Below are positions 26,552 through 36,233 of a DNA stretch of 61,439 nt, in pieces. This stretch comes from Brachyspira sp. SAP_772 (lineage in GTDB: Bacteria > Spirochaetota > Brachyspiria > Brachyspirales > Brachyspiraceae): the NCBI RefSeq assembly GCF_009755885.1, contig NZ_VYIX01000003.1:245764-307202 (forward strand). Reading direction: 5' to 3'. Each line of letters opens with the position of its first letter. Position 1 is the stretch's first letter. The notes under the pieces were generated by a model. It was not told where the DNA came from. It made no database searches and saw nothing but the letters and a program-made list of their open reading frames with translations. The translations under genes and the position numbers were made by a program.

Positions 26552-26598
26552 TACCCTAGTACAGTATACAAAAAAAATTAACTTTTTTTATTTTTTCG

Positions 26599-26626
26599 GG
26601 AACTTTTATTTTTTTCGTACGTCTAA
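26599..26626 (+). promoter_or_regulatory. ECF-sigma (RpoE-like) promoter before the GYGR genes
   Basis: GGAACTT at 26599-26605, exactly 15 bases, then GTCTAA at 26621-26626. This is the textbook element read by extracytoplasmic-function sigma factors of the RpoE type. The start point would fall near 26632, leaving a leader of about 45 bases to the first gene. The spacing and both motifs match, in a region otherwise nearly pure A/T. Confidence 0.75.
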
Positions 26627-26678
26627 TAAAGCATAAGAAAACAAAAAACAATAAAATAAATAAAAAGGGAGATTAAAA

Positions 26679-26930
26679 ATGAAAAAAGGTTTTATAATTT
26701 TAGTTTCTATAGCAATAATGGTATTTGGCTCTGTATCTTTATTTGGACAATATGGATATGGTAGAGGTTATGGCAGAGGATACGGTGCAGGATATGGCAG
26801 AGGCTATGGAATGGGATGCAATTATGGTTATGGCAGAGGTTACGGATATAATGAAGGTTATAGATATTATAATCAAAGATTTAGCGGATACAATGGATGT
26901 TATTACTATAATAATCCATATGTAAAATGA
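26679..26930 (+). CDS. Exported Gly/Tyr/Arg-rich repeat protein, short copy
   Basis: An 83-aa protein with a signal peptide (residues 1 to about 23, ending VSLFGQ) followed by repeats of GYGRGY and GYGAGY, two isolated cysteines and a Tyr/Asn-rich end. GGGAG lies before the ATG. The signal peptide and first repeats are almost identical to those of the next gene, including at the DNA level, so the two arose by duplication. This copy lacks the helical C-terminal domain. Not a recognised family; regulation from the ECF-type promoter upstream suggests a cell-envelope stress role. Confidence 0.68.
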   Translation: MKKGFIILVSIAIMVFGSVSLFGQYGYGRGYGRGYGAGYGRGYGMGCNYGYGRGYGYNEGYRYYNQRFSGYNGCYYYNNPYVK

Positions 26931-26973
26931 ATAATAATAAAAAATAAAAACATACAACTAAAGGAGAATTAAA

Positions 26974-27504
26974 ATGAAAAACATTAACAAAAAAGTATTA
27001 ATATTAGTTTCTATAGCAATAATGGTATTTGGCTCTGTATCTTTATTTGGACAATATGGCTACGGAAGAGGCTATGGTTATGGCAGAGGATACGGCAGAG
27101 GTTATGGAATGGGATGCGGTTATGGAAGAGGTTATGCTAGAGGATACGGCAGAGGAATGGGATGCAACTATGGATATGGAAGAGGCTATGGTGCTGGATA
27201 TGGTTATGGTAGAGGTTACGGTTATGGTGCTGGATATGGAAGAGGTTATGGATACAACAACCTTACTCAAGACCAAATTAACCAAATACAATCTATAGAA
27301 AGTAAATACTTCCCTCAAATAGATGATTTGAGAAGAGAAGCTTACAACAAAACTCAAGCTATAAACTTAGAAATGAGCAAACAAAATCCTGATCAAAATG
27401 TTATAAATCAGGCTATAGATGAGAGAACAAAAACATTATCTGATTTAGACAAATTAAGAGCAGAGTTTTTCTTGGAAATGGATAAAGTGTTTCAAGTAAA
27501 ATAA
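26974..27504 (+). CDS. Exported GYGR-repeat protein with Spy/ZraP-like helical domain
   Basis: A 176-aa protein. The signal peptide (to about residue 27) is followed by about 65 residues made of GYGRGYG, GYGAGYG and MGC repeats, then from about 96 a helical domain starting NLTQDQINQIQSIESKYFPQI that resembles the LTxxQ motif of Spy/CpxP/ZraP-type periplasmic chaperones and metal sensors. In that family the helical part binds unfolded protein or zinc. Arg/Gly/Tyr-rich tracts could bind RNA, metal or polyanions; function here is inference. It follows its short paralogue by 43 bases, with AAGGAGA before the ATG, and ends in a terminator. Confidence 0.75.
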   Translation: MKNINKKVLILVSIAIMVFGSVSLFGQYGYGRGYGYGRGYGRGYGMGCGYGRGYARGYGRGMGCNYGYGRGYGAGYGYGRGYGYGAGYGRGYGYNNLTQDQINQIQSIESKYFPQIDDLRREAYNKTQAINLEMSKQNPDQNVINQAIDERTKTLSDLDKLRAEFFLEMDKVFQVK

Positions 27505-27522
27505 AATATTTATAGTTAAATG

Positions 27523-27558
27523 AAAATACCTGCATATTATATGTGCGGGTATTTTTTT
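27523..27558 (+). terminator. Terminator after the GYGR genes
   Basis: A 12-bp stem AAAATACCTGCA / TGCGGGTATTTT with one G-U pair, loop of 9, ending in a T-run. It closes the two-gene GYGR unit. Confidence 0.87.
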
Positions 27559-27700
27559 ATTTTAAAAATATATTTAAAAAAACATTTTAAATAAAATATT
27601 ATTAATTCTTTATAAAACAACAATTTTTAAACTTCAATTAACATAACAATAGATATTTATAGATAATAGAGCCGATAATAATTGATAGAGGTTTTAAACA

Positions 27701-29230
27701 ATGAGAAGATTTTTATTTATTATTTTATCGGTAGTATTTTTTGCTGCTTTAGAAAATTTATATTGTCAATACACAGAAATCACACAAGATGATATTGTTA
27801 TAGAAAAATTGGTTACAGGATACCAAATAAATATAAGAAAAAAAAATAATATAGACAATATAAGACTATTATTTAAATTGCCAAATAATAAATACTCATA
27901 CCTTTATCTTAATCAATCATCTGACGCTAATTCATTAATAAATATTAACAAAGTATCAGTACATAGTAGATTGGGAACATCTTTACAAACATCTATAGGG
28001 GAATCTGTATATTTAGATACTAATAATGGAAATGCAAGAATATTATTAACAGATAATACAGAGCTTGTATTAGAGGCCTTGGATAATAATGGAAATATTG
28101 TAACAGATTCAACATTTTTATTTAAAATAGATAATAATAAAAAAACTAACCCTATAATAACATTAAGAAATGTTCAAAAAGAAGGTAATTTATACGCATT
28201 TTATCTTTACTATTCAGGCGGTGAAAATGGAAAATATGCCTTTTATGTGAGAGAAGGTTTAACTAATACTACATATAAATTAATTAAAACTTCATTTAAT
28301 TATGCACTACAGGCAGATAATAATGGAATAATATTAGAAGATACCTACAACAGCAAAATAGGCAAACAGCTATATATAAAAGCCTATTTTAAAGAGTTGC
28401 CAGAAGATAGATATTTATCATTTAATGTGTTTAATACTAAAGGAGAGACTTTTACTTATCCTATAGATTATATAATACAAAATCAAACAATAAAAAATAC
28501 TGCAAATACTGTTACAACAGAAGAAAAGATTAATGTTCCTCCTGTAATAGAACCTCCTAATCAAGAAATTATAGAATTAAATACAAATGAGATGATAGTA
28601 AGCAAAAAGCAAATAAATAATAACAATATAGAAAGAAACTTTTTTGACGGTGAAGCAATAGATTCATTAAATAAAGCTAGTGAATTAAAAAGCCACTATG
28701 CTGATGATGAAAAAGATTTAAACAGTCAAATATATAATATTATAAAGAAGTATAATTCAGCTATAGATTTAGTATTAGTATTAGATACAACAGAAAGTAT
28801 GGATCCATATTTAATTTCAATAAAAGAAGAAATAAAATCTATAAGCAAAGAAGTATTTAAAAAGGATGTTAATTCAAGAATTGGATTTATGCTTTACAGA
28901 GATGTAAGAGATGCGTATCTTACAAAAAAAATAGATTTTGATAATAACATAAGCAAAATACATAGAGATGTTAATTATTTTAGTGCTAAAGGCGGCGGAG
29001 ATAAAGCAGAACCTATGTATGAAGCAATACAAAAAGCTTTAGAAGATTTTAATTATAAGAATGAAAATAAAGTAGTAATAGTAATTACTGATGCCCCTGC
29101 AAAAGTTATAGGTAAAGCTAATGCTGATACAAATAAAAAAACAGCAAAAGAAAAAAATATTGACATAGAATATATACTTGTAAAAGAAATAAGAAGAAGC
29201 ACAGAAGATATAGAAAAGCCAATATTTTAA
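27701..29230 (+). CDS. Exported von Willebrand factor A-domain protein
   Basis: A 509-aa secreted or periplasmic protein. After a signal peptide (about 1-22), residues 25-290 are beta-rich with no family I recognise. A vWA domain follows from about 355: AIDLVLVLDTTESMDPYL, whose MIDAS starts at Asp362 as DTTES (most relatives read DTTGS), then RIGFMLYRDVRDAY, AEPMYEAIQKAL and KVVIVITDAPAKV. vWA domains bind protein ligands through a metal ion. It sits alone, with GATAGAGG before the ATG and a hairpin after the gene. Partner unknown. Confidence 0.8.
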   Translation: MRRFLFIILSVVFFAALENLYCQYTEITQDDIVIEKLVTGYQINIRKKNNIDNIRLLFKLPNNKYSYLYLNQSSDANSLININKVSVHSRLGTSLQTSIGESVYLDTNNGNARILLTDNTELVLEALDNNGNIVTDSTFLFKIDNNKKTNPIITLRNVQKEGNLYAFYLYYSGGENGKYAFYVREGLTNTTYKLIKTSFNYALQADNNGIILEDTYNSKIGKQLYIKAYFKELPEDRYLSFNVFNTKGETFTYPIDYIIQNQTIKNTANTVTTEEKINVPPVIEPPNQEIIELNTNEMIVSKKQINNNNIERNFFDGEAIDSLNKASELKSHYADDEKDLNSQIYNIIKKYNSAIDLVLVLDTTESMDPYLISIKEEIKSISKEVFKKDVNSRIGFMLYRDVRDAYLTKKIDFDNNISKIHRDVNYFSAKGGGDKAEPMYEAIQKALEDFNYKNENKVVIVITDAPAKVIGKANADTNKKTAKEKNIDIEYILVKEIRRSTEDIEKPIF

Positions 29231-29235
29231 TTAGT

Positions 29236-29280
29236 TTTGAGTTTATTATTTTTTAATTAATAAAATATAATAAACTCGAA
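29236..29280. terminator. A/T-rich hairpin between convergent genes
   Basis: TTTGAGTTTATTAT and ATAATAAACTCGAA form a stem of about 14 bp (one G-U pair). There is no clear T-run after it on either strand. It may be a weak bidirectional terminator for the vWA gene and the cupin gene; the remaining bases to 29399 show nothing else. Confidence 0.45.
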
Positions 29281-29399
29281 TTAAAATATTATTTAGTCCA
29301 TACAATATAAGTTTATTACTTTATTTAAAATTTATCTTTTATTTACATATAATTATATAGTTAAATAGTTTTAAAAGGTTTATTAATATTATATAAAAA

Positions 29400-29729
29400 T
29401 TAGTTATTCAAAAAATCTTCTCTTTTAGGTGTAAATGTGTCTAAAAGTTTACCTTTTTTAATACATTTACATCCATGAGAAATATTTTTAGCAAAATGCA
29501 TACTATCTCCAGCCTTACATAAATATTTCTCTTCGTTAATTGTAAACTCAAACTCACCGTCTATAATATAAGTAATTTGTTCATGTACATCATGAGAATG
29601 AGTGTCAGCTATAGCTCCTTCATCAAATTCCATATAAACAGTCATAAGATTATCTGAGTAAGCTAATATTTTTCTTTTAAGACCATTTCCTAAATTTTTT
29701 AATTCTATTTTATTAAAGTCTTTATACAT
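29400..29729 (-). CDS. Small cupin-domain protein
   Basis: A 109-aa single-domain cupin. Motif 1 is THSHDVHEQITYIIDGEFEF (two His, one Glu as metal ligands, around residues 43-62), motif 2 is KAGDSMHFAKNISHGCK. Such proteins bind a divalent metal and are oxygenases, isomerases or sensors; the actual reaction is not readable. It lies 56 bases after the phloretin-hydrolase-like gene and may be in the same unit. AAGGATAA precedes the ATG. Confidence 0.83.
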   Translation of the reverse strand: MYKDFNKIELKNLGNGLKRKILAYSDNLMTVYMEFDEGAIADTHSHDVHEQITYIIDGEFEFTINEEKYLCKAGDSMHFAKNISHGCKCIKKGKLLDTFTPKREDFLNN

Positions 29730-29785
29730 AAATTATCCTTATCATTTATAAAAAAATAATACTTTTTGTCATATGATAATATATA

Positions 29786-30580
29786 TTACAAATTATCTTT
29801 ATTCTCAAGATAAACACTAGGTAAAATTTCTGCTAAATTAGTAAATTCTTTTATATTATGTGCAAATAATGCTTTAGTAATAAAATAAGGTACTGATTCA
29901 TTTTCAGGTAAAATCTTTACAATTTTTCCATCTACAACTCCAAATCCAATCCAAAAACGAGAACATAACATCACACCATCTTTATATGGATACCATTTAT
30001 GAGTCATAGCGGCAGGACATCCTCCCTCCCCTATAGCACATACCATAGAACTGCAAAACTCTGTTCTTACTATACTCTCATCATATCCAAAATCTTTAGG
30101 ACTTTTAAAACATAATTTTAATTCCTCAGGTCCCATTCCTATATCTTCAAGCACATAATGATTTACCCCCCAAGTTTTCTCATTCATTGGGATATTTGGA
30201 TTGCACACATAATCCGCATTATCTGCCTTTGCAAAATAATGATCTTCAGGATCCCATATTTTATATCTTAAATCAGACCCAACACAATGCCAAGCAAACC
30301 ACCAATCAAGCATATCACTTGTTACATTAGGCATATAAGTAGTATTACATACATATCCCGTACCATCATCTTGTATTCCATAACCTATTTGACAAAAATT
30401 ATCATCTTTTCCAGCAAGATAAGTATTTTTTTCATCAAATGGTATTGCTTTTAAATTGTTAGGCTGTCCATTATTTAGTATTTCTAATTTTTCAGTTGGA
30501 ATCTCCGCAAGCTCTTTTTCAAAATATTTATAATATGGTAAAGATTTTTCTTCTTTAGTAACAGCAACTTTTTTAGACAT
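29786..30580 (-). CDS. Phloretin hydrolase / DAPG-hydrolase-like protein
   Basis: A 264-aa protein of the DAPG-hydrolase (PhlG) and phloretin-hydrolase type, zinc enzymes that cut the C-C bond next to a phloroglucinol ring. The core motif is WWFAWH (about 92-97), DLRYKIWDPEDHY with metal-ligand His and Glu candidates, then MVCAIGEGGCPAAMTHKWYPYKDGVMLCSRFWIG, with a late His in the C-terminal helix (LFAHNIKEF). AAGGAG precedes the ATG. No plant-polyphenol pathway genes are near; the substrate is an inference. Confidence 0.78.
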   Translation of the reverse strand: MSKKVAVTKEEKSLPYYKYFEKELAEIPTEKLEILNNGQPNNLKAIPFDEKNTYLAGKDDNFCQIGYGIQDDGTGYVCNTTYMPNVTSDMLDWWFAWHCVGSDLRYKIWDPEDHYFAKADNADYVCNPNIPMNEKTWGVNHYVLEDIGMGPEELKLCFKSPKDFGYDESIVRTEFCSSMVCAIGEGGCPAAMTHKWYPYKDGVMLCSRFWIGFGVVDGKIVKILPENESVPYFITKALFAHNIKEFTNLAEILPSVYLENKDNL

Positions 30581-30631
30581 TATCCAACTCCTTTTATTTT
30601 AATAAAGAATATAATAATAAATTTAAAACAC

Positions 30632-30658
30632 AAAAAAACCAGCCGTGATAGGCTAGTT
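30632..30658 (-). terminator. Terminator of the 16S rRNA transcript
   Basis: Minus strand: AACTAGCC / GGCTGGTT stem (one G-U pair) followed by TTTTTTT. About 80 bases past the 3' end of 16S. No 23S rRNA, 5S or tRNA lies between, so the 16S gene ends its own transcript. Confidence 0.82.
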
Positions 30659-30735
30659 AATTAACGAGGTATAGATATATAAAAGTTCTTTCAAATATGA
30701 ATAGCAGTAAGAGTTTAAAGGGACAAACTCCGAAT

Positions 30736-32246
<1,511 letters not shown>

Positions 32247-32479
32247 CTCACTTTTTCAGTGAATCGTTTTCGATTCTTTATTTTATCACTTTACTAAGTG
32301 ATGATTTACTTTTTAGCAAAGAAATTGTTACTTATTGTAACGCGTTTAGGTCTCCGAACTTAATTAAAAGTTCGTTTACACCAGTTGTGTTTTGTTTTAT
32401 TAAACTAGCTTCTGCTATCCATATTTCAAAGAACTTTTTGTTTCAAGCGATTTTTTTATTTCTCATCGTTTGTTTTATT
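32247..32479 (-). other. 16S rRNA leader with small hairpins
   Basis: Between the likely start of transcription (about 32473) and the 16S 5' end. It holds the hairpin GAATCG-tttt-CGATTC, a second ATCACTT...AAGTGAT and a third CGAAC...GTTCG. Such structures are typical of rRNA processing leaders. Confidence 0.5.
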
Positions 32480-32507
32480 ATTATAGCATGAGAGCGATAA
32501 ATAGCAA
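32480..32507 (-). promoter_or_regulatory. 16S rRNA promoter
   Basis: Minus strand: TTGCTA, 16 bases, TGCTATAAT (extended -10, full TATAAT). Correctly oriented and about 230 bases before the 16S gene. The remaining gap to 32839 is A/T-rich and holds only the divergent promoter at 32781. Confidence 0.72.
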
Positions 32508-32780
32508 TAGGTTTTAATCCAGTTTTTTTAAATTTTTCCACAATTTATTTAAAATTACACTATATATACTACATATTATACATATTTTTAAAGCCAAATT
32601 TCAAAAACTCCAAATTCGAATCAAATTCAGCTCAAATTTAAACCTAAATTCTTCTAAAAATACCTTTTACATGGAAATTTTTACCCGTTCCAGACATTTT
32701 TTTCACTTATTTTCAAAACTTTTCCAAATTTCTAAAATAAATGCAAAAAAAATTAATAATTACAAAATTCTTTGTTAAGC

Positions 32781-32809
32781 TTGATTTTATATCAATTTTA
32801 ATGTAATAT
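32781..32809 (+). promoter_or_regulatory. Promoter of the winged-helix/H1-like operon
   Basis: TTGATT, 17 bases, TAATAT, 31 bases before the start at 32840. Confidence 0.5.
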
Positions 32810-32839
32810 AGTAATCTATAATAATCGGAGAGAAGTATT

Positions 32840-33592
32840 TTGGAAACAATGTTAGATATCATAAATAAGGTACAATTAGAAAGTATCAAAAATTTAGATA
32901 AGGATACTTTTATATCAATAGCTAATTTATGTTCTTTCATTCCTAAATCTCTAACAGAAAGCAACAAATGGAAAAAACTTCCCCTATCTGCTAAAGAAGT
33001 ATATAGAGTTTTAGTTGCTAATTATGACTACGAAAATGGCATAGCAAAAACTACTCACTCTCAAATGCTAAATGAGGCAGGAATCGGGGGAAATGCTACT
33101 ATAGTAAAATCTTTAGATACTTTAGAAGAAAACAATTTTATTACTAGAGTTGAATCTAAAGTAAAAAGTCATTATTACCTTATGCCGTATCAAGAAAAGT
33201 TTTTTGCTGATATGTGCCATTTTAGCCCAAGAGATTTTTCTGTACTATACACAATAAACAAAAAAGTTAAAAAAGAACAGCAAGTTAAACAAGCTATAGA
33301 TAAACTATTTTTCAAAGTTTGTTATAAATTAAGCTATCTTGGTATAGATAATCCGCAAAAATTAATAGAAAAATACTCTTCCGATGGTTATAAATTGAGA
33401 GTAATACAATTTATGGCTGATTCGGTTTATATAGTTAAGAAGTATAATCTAAACAATGACAATATAGACCTAAATAAATATCTTATAGATTTATTAAAAA
33501 AGGGAAACATTAAAGAAAACATATTTGACAATGATAAAATGAATGCTATAAGAAATATAATAATAAAAAATAAACAAAATATTACAGAGTAA
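32840..33592 (+). CDS. Winged-helix (HTH_36-like) protein, unnamed
   Basis: A 250-aa cytoplasmic protein. Residues about 48-115 form a winged-helix DNA-binding domain (LPLSAKEVYRVLVANYDYE, KTTHSQMLNEAGIGGNATIVKSLDTLEENNFI) like those in replication-initiator and HTH_36 families. The rest is helical and Lys-rich, unrecognised. The start is TTG at 32840 (CGGAGAG eight bases before) or ATG at 32849. It ends 4 bases before the H1-like/LysM gene, so the two are almost certainly one operon. Possibly a regulator or chromosome protein. Confidence 0.6.
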   Translation: METMLDIINKVQLESIKNLDKDTFISIANLCSFIPKSLTESNKWKKLPLSAKEVYRVLVANYDYENGIAKTTHSQMLNEAGIGGNATIVKSLDTLEENNFITRVESKVKSHYYLMPYQEKFFADMCHFSPRDFSVLYTINKKVKKEQQVKQAIDKLFFKVCYKLSYLGIDNPQKLIEKYSSDGYKLRVIQFMADSVYIVKKYNLNNDNIDLNKYLIDLLKKGNIKENIFDNDKMNAIRNIIIKNKQNITE

Positions 33593-33596
33593 AAAT

Positions 33597-35759
33597 ATGG
33601 CAACAAAAAAAACAACAAACAAAGAAGAAGCAAAAAAAGCTACCACAGCTAAAAAAACTACTGCAGCAAAAAAAACTGCTAATAAAGAAACAACATCTAA
33701 AGAATCTGCTGCAGTAAAGAAAACAGCTTCAAGCATTAAAAAAACAGACACTGCAAAAAAAGATACAGCTAAAAAAACTGATACTAAAAAAACTGAAGCA
33801 TCTGTAAAAAAAGCTTCAACAGTTAAAAAAGCTGTAGCTTCTAATAAAGAAACAACATCTAAAGAATCTGCTACAGTAAAGAAAACAGCTTCAAGCATTA
33901 AAAAAACAGACACTACAAAAAAAGATACTGTTAAAAAAACTGATACTAAAGATACAACTAAAAAAACTGTATCCCCTTTAACTTCTTTAAAAAAAGATAA
34001 TACTCAAAAAACAATAGATAATATTTTCAAAAAAATGGCTACTAAAGATGATGATGCTGATAAATCTTCAAAAACGTCAAAAGAAACAACTTATACTCCA
34101 TTAAGAACATCATCAACTATAAGAAAAATAGAGCCAATAAAAACAACTGAAAAACCTTCTGAAAGAGAATCTATTTCTTTACTAAAAGAAGCTATAAGAG
34201 CTAAATCTAAAAATGTTTCAAAACCAATAGTAGCAAAAAAACATTTAGTTGTAACAGATGATAAAGTTGAAGAAGAAACAACTAACAAAGAAGTTAATAA
34301 CGAAACAAAAAATAGTGAAAATATTTTTAATAAAACAAGTGATATAGTAAGTAGTGTACTTAACAAAAAAGAAAATGATATAGTTCTTAAAGAAAATAAT
34401 GATAAACCTCAAACTTTAGAGGAAGTTGTAAAAAAATATCATTTTGATTCTTTTGATAAATACAAAGAAGAAGAAACTAAAGAACCTCAAGAGATAAAAG
34501 AAGAATTAGAAAAAATAAAAAGCGATATAGAAGATATAGAACAAGTAGAAAATAAAGTTATAGACGAAAAAGTAGAAACAGTAAAAGAAGAAATAAAAGA
34601 AAAAATAACTTATACTAAAGGTGATATATTTAAAAATAGAAAAGTTGTACTTCCTACAATAATGCAGCAAAATGTTAATGAAGAGTCAAAGTTTAATCAG
34701 GAAGAAATGGATAAAGCAATAGAAAATGCTGCAGAAATAGACGATGATACTCCTGTAGAAGATTATCAAAATTATTCAAATCAAAAATTAAAAGAATTAG
34801 AAGAAAAAGATATTAAAATAATAGAAACTGAAGAAGAATTAAAAACTTCTACTGTTATACCTGAAATAGAAAAAAAACCTGTAGAACCATACAAAGTTCC
34901 AGACCATTCTATTGACAAAAAAGATGAAAACAAATCAAATAAACTAATACCAATTATAGGTATTATAATTATAATATTAGGATTATCATTCTTAGGTTTT
35001 CAATTCTTTACTTCCAAAAATGATAATAATGATGATGGTTTTTATAATATAGTTACAAATGAAAATGTATTAAGCAATGAAAATCTTAATGAAATGACAA
35101 ATGATTATGATAGCTTATCTGATATATCAAATATAAATGCTATAAGCAGCAATAGAAATAACCTTATAACTAATCAACAAAATAATAATACAAATAAGGT
35201 TATAACCAATAATATAGCAACTAATAATAACATTGCAACAAATGTTAATAATAATACTAATCAGATAAATAGAACAACAAATAATAATCAAGTAAATACT
35301 AATACAGCAACAACAGTAAAAACAAACTCAATTAATACAAATGTTACTCCTCCAAAAGAGCCTGAATTACCTAATCCGCCTGTAATACCAAACCCTCCTA
35401 CTCCACCAGCAACACAAAACAACACTCAAAACAATGCTACTACATATTTAGATGGTAATTTATATAAAACTCAGTGGACAGATACTTTAACTTCTATTGC
35501 TACAAAAGAGCTTGGAGATGCTAGAAAATGGCCTATGATTTTTGCTGCTAATGATAATATATTTACTGACCCTGATAAAATAGTATTTAATGTAAATATA
35601 ATAATACCTGATGACGGCAAAAAAAAAATTGAAGATATGAATGCAAGTGAAAAAAAAAATCTATATGATGCCTATATAAAAGTTGCTGATAGATATATGG
35701 AGCTTGGTAGAACTAATTTATCTAATATAGTGAGAAATGCTGCTAATAATATAAAATAA
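33597..35759 (+). CDS. Membrane protein joining an H1-like lysine-rich tail to a LysM-like domain
   Basis: A 720-aa protein with four parts. Residues 1 to about 130 are Lys/Thr/Ala-rich with KKT, KKTA and AKK repeats, like histone H1 tails, including two 36-residue copies starting at 29 and 83. Residues about 130-445 are acidic and coiled-coil-like. A single membrane helix lies at about 449-469 (KLIPIIGIIIIILGLSFLGF). After it an Asn/Thr-rich linker leads to a LysM-like domain at about 623-672 (WTDTLTSIATKELG...WPMIFAAND...IVFNVNIIIP). The positive-inside rule puts the H1-like end in the cytoplasm and LysM in the periplasm. I know no named family with this order. Confidence 0.65.
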   Translation: MATKKTTNKEEAKKATTAKKTTAAKKTANKETTSKESAAVKKTASSIKKTDTAKKDTAKKTDTKKTEASVKKASTVKKAVASNKETTSKESATVKKTASSIKKTDTTKKDTVKKTDTKDTTKKTVSPLTSLKKDNTQKTIDNIFKKMATKDDDADKSSKTSKETTYTPLRTSSTIRKIEPIKTTEKPSERESISLLKEAIRAKSKNVSKPIVAKKHLVVTDDKVEEETTNKEVNNETKNSENIFNKTSDIVSSVLNKKENDIVLKENNDKPQTLEEVVKKYHFDSFDKYKEEETKEPQEIKEELEKIKSDIEDIEQVENKVIDEKVETVKEEIKEKITYTKGDIFKNRKVVLPTIMQQNVNEESKFNQEEMDKAIENAAEIDDDTPVEDYQNYSNQKLKELEEKDIKIIETEEELKTSTVIPEIEKKPVEPYKVPDHSIDKKDENKSNKLIPIIGIIIIILGLSFLGFQFFTSKNDNNDDGFYNIVTNENVLSNENLNEMTNDYDSLSDISNINAISSNRNNLITNQQNNNTNKVITNNIATNNNIATNVNNNTNQINRTTNNNQVNTNTATTVKTNSINTNVTPPKEPELPNPPVIPNPPTPPATQNNTQNNATTYLDGNLYKTQWTDTLTSIATKELGDARKWPMIFAANDNIFTDPDKIVFNVNIIIPDDGKKKIEDMNASEKKNLYDAYIKVADRYMELGRTNLSNIVRNAANNIK
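33681..33785 (+). repeat. In-gene tandem repeat, copy 1 (H1-like region)
   Basis: Encodes NKETTSKESAAVKKTASS then IKKTDTAKKDTAKK. Nearly identical to 33843-33947, 162 bases away. Confidence 0.85.
33843..33947 (+). repeat. In-gene tandem repeat, copy 2 (H1-like region)
   Basis: Second copy: NKETTSKESATVKKTASS then IKKTDTTKKDTVKK. The few changes are mainly Ala-to-Thr or Ala-to-Val, suggesting a recent duplication. Confidence 0.85.
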
Positions 35760-36136
35760 TGAAAAAAAGTAAAAAGAAAAATGATATATTAGAGTTCTCT
35801 TGTATCGGTTGCGGGTTATGCTGTAAAGAAAATGGATATATATATTTCTCTTTAGAAGATATAAAAAAAGCTTCGGATTATTTGAATATCAATCCTCTTG
35901 TATTTATAGATAAATATTTAAAGCATAGTTATTCATTGGAATATCATATAAAAGTTGATGAAGAAAATAAGTGCCCTTTTTTAGATGAAAATAATAAATG
36001 TATTATAAATGATGCTAAACCAAAACAATGCTCTACATTTCCATATTGGAATGAATATACTGATAAAAATGGTAATTTAATATCTGGAAAATTCAATAGA
36101 CCTTGCCCGGGAGTGAAAGTTAAAAAGAAAAAATAA
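35759..36136 (+). CDS. YkgJ-family cysteine-cluster protein
   Basis: A 125-aa protein of the YkgJ family (zinc- or iron-chelating Cys cluster), function not established. Cysteines: SCIGCGLCCKENGY (around 14-23), CPFLDENNKCIIND (around 72-82), KQCSTFPYW and PCPGV. These four groups are the family pattern. Its ATG overlaps the last base of the preceding stop (TAATG), so it is translationally coupled to the H1-like/LysM gene. The tail is Lys-rich (VKVKKKK). Confidence 0.88.
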   Translation: MKKSKKKNDILEFSCIGCGLCCKENGYIYFSLEDIKKASDYLNINPLVFIDKYLKHSYSLEYHIKVDEENKCPFLDENNKCIINDAKPKQCSTFPYWNEYTDKNGNLISGKFNRPCPGVKVKKKK

Positions 36137-36233
36137 TATGAAATTTATAAAAAAATAGTTGTTTTATTTTTTTATAAAATATTATATACTAGAATTACAC
36201 ACAATTATTATAATTTAAGGAAAATTAATAAGT

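Noticed and set aside
26740-27250. Direct repeats as a CRISPR array
   Set aside because: The units are 6-18 bases without unique spacers and are coding repeats (GYGRGY).
26725-27298. Met/Asp/Glu-rich frames overlapping the GYGR genes, both strands
   Set aside because: They are the shifted readings of the GGN-TAT-GGN repeat. Only the GYGR frame has a signal peptide, start site and a real C-terminal domain.
33600-33990. Lys-rich repeats as a non-coding low-complexity region
   Set aside because: The frame is open for 720 codons with a start next to the previous gene, and the C-terminal half has a TM helix and a LysM-like domain.
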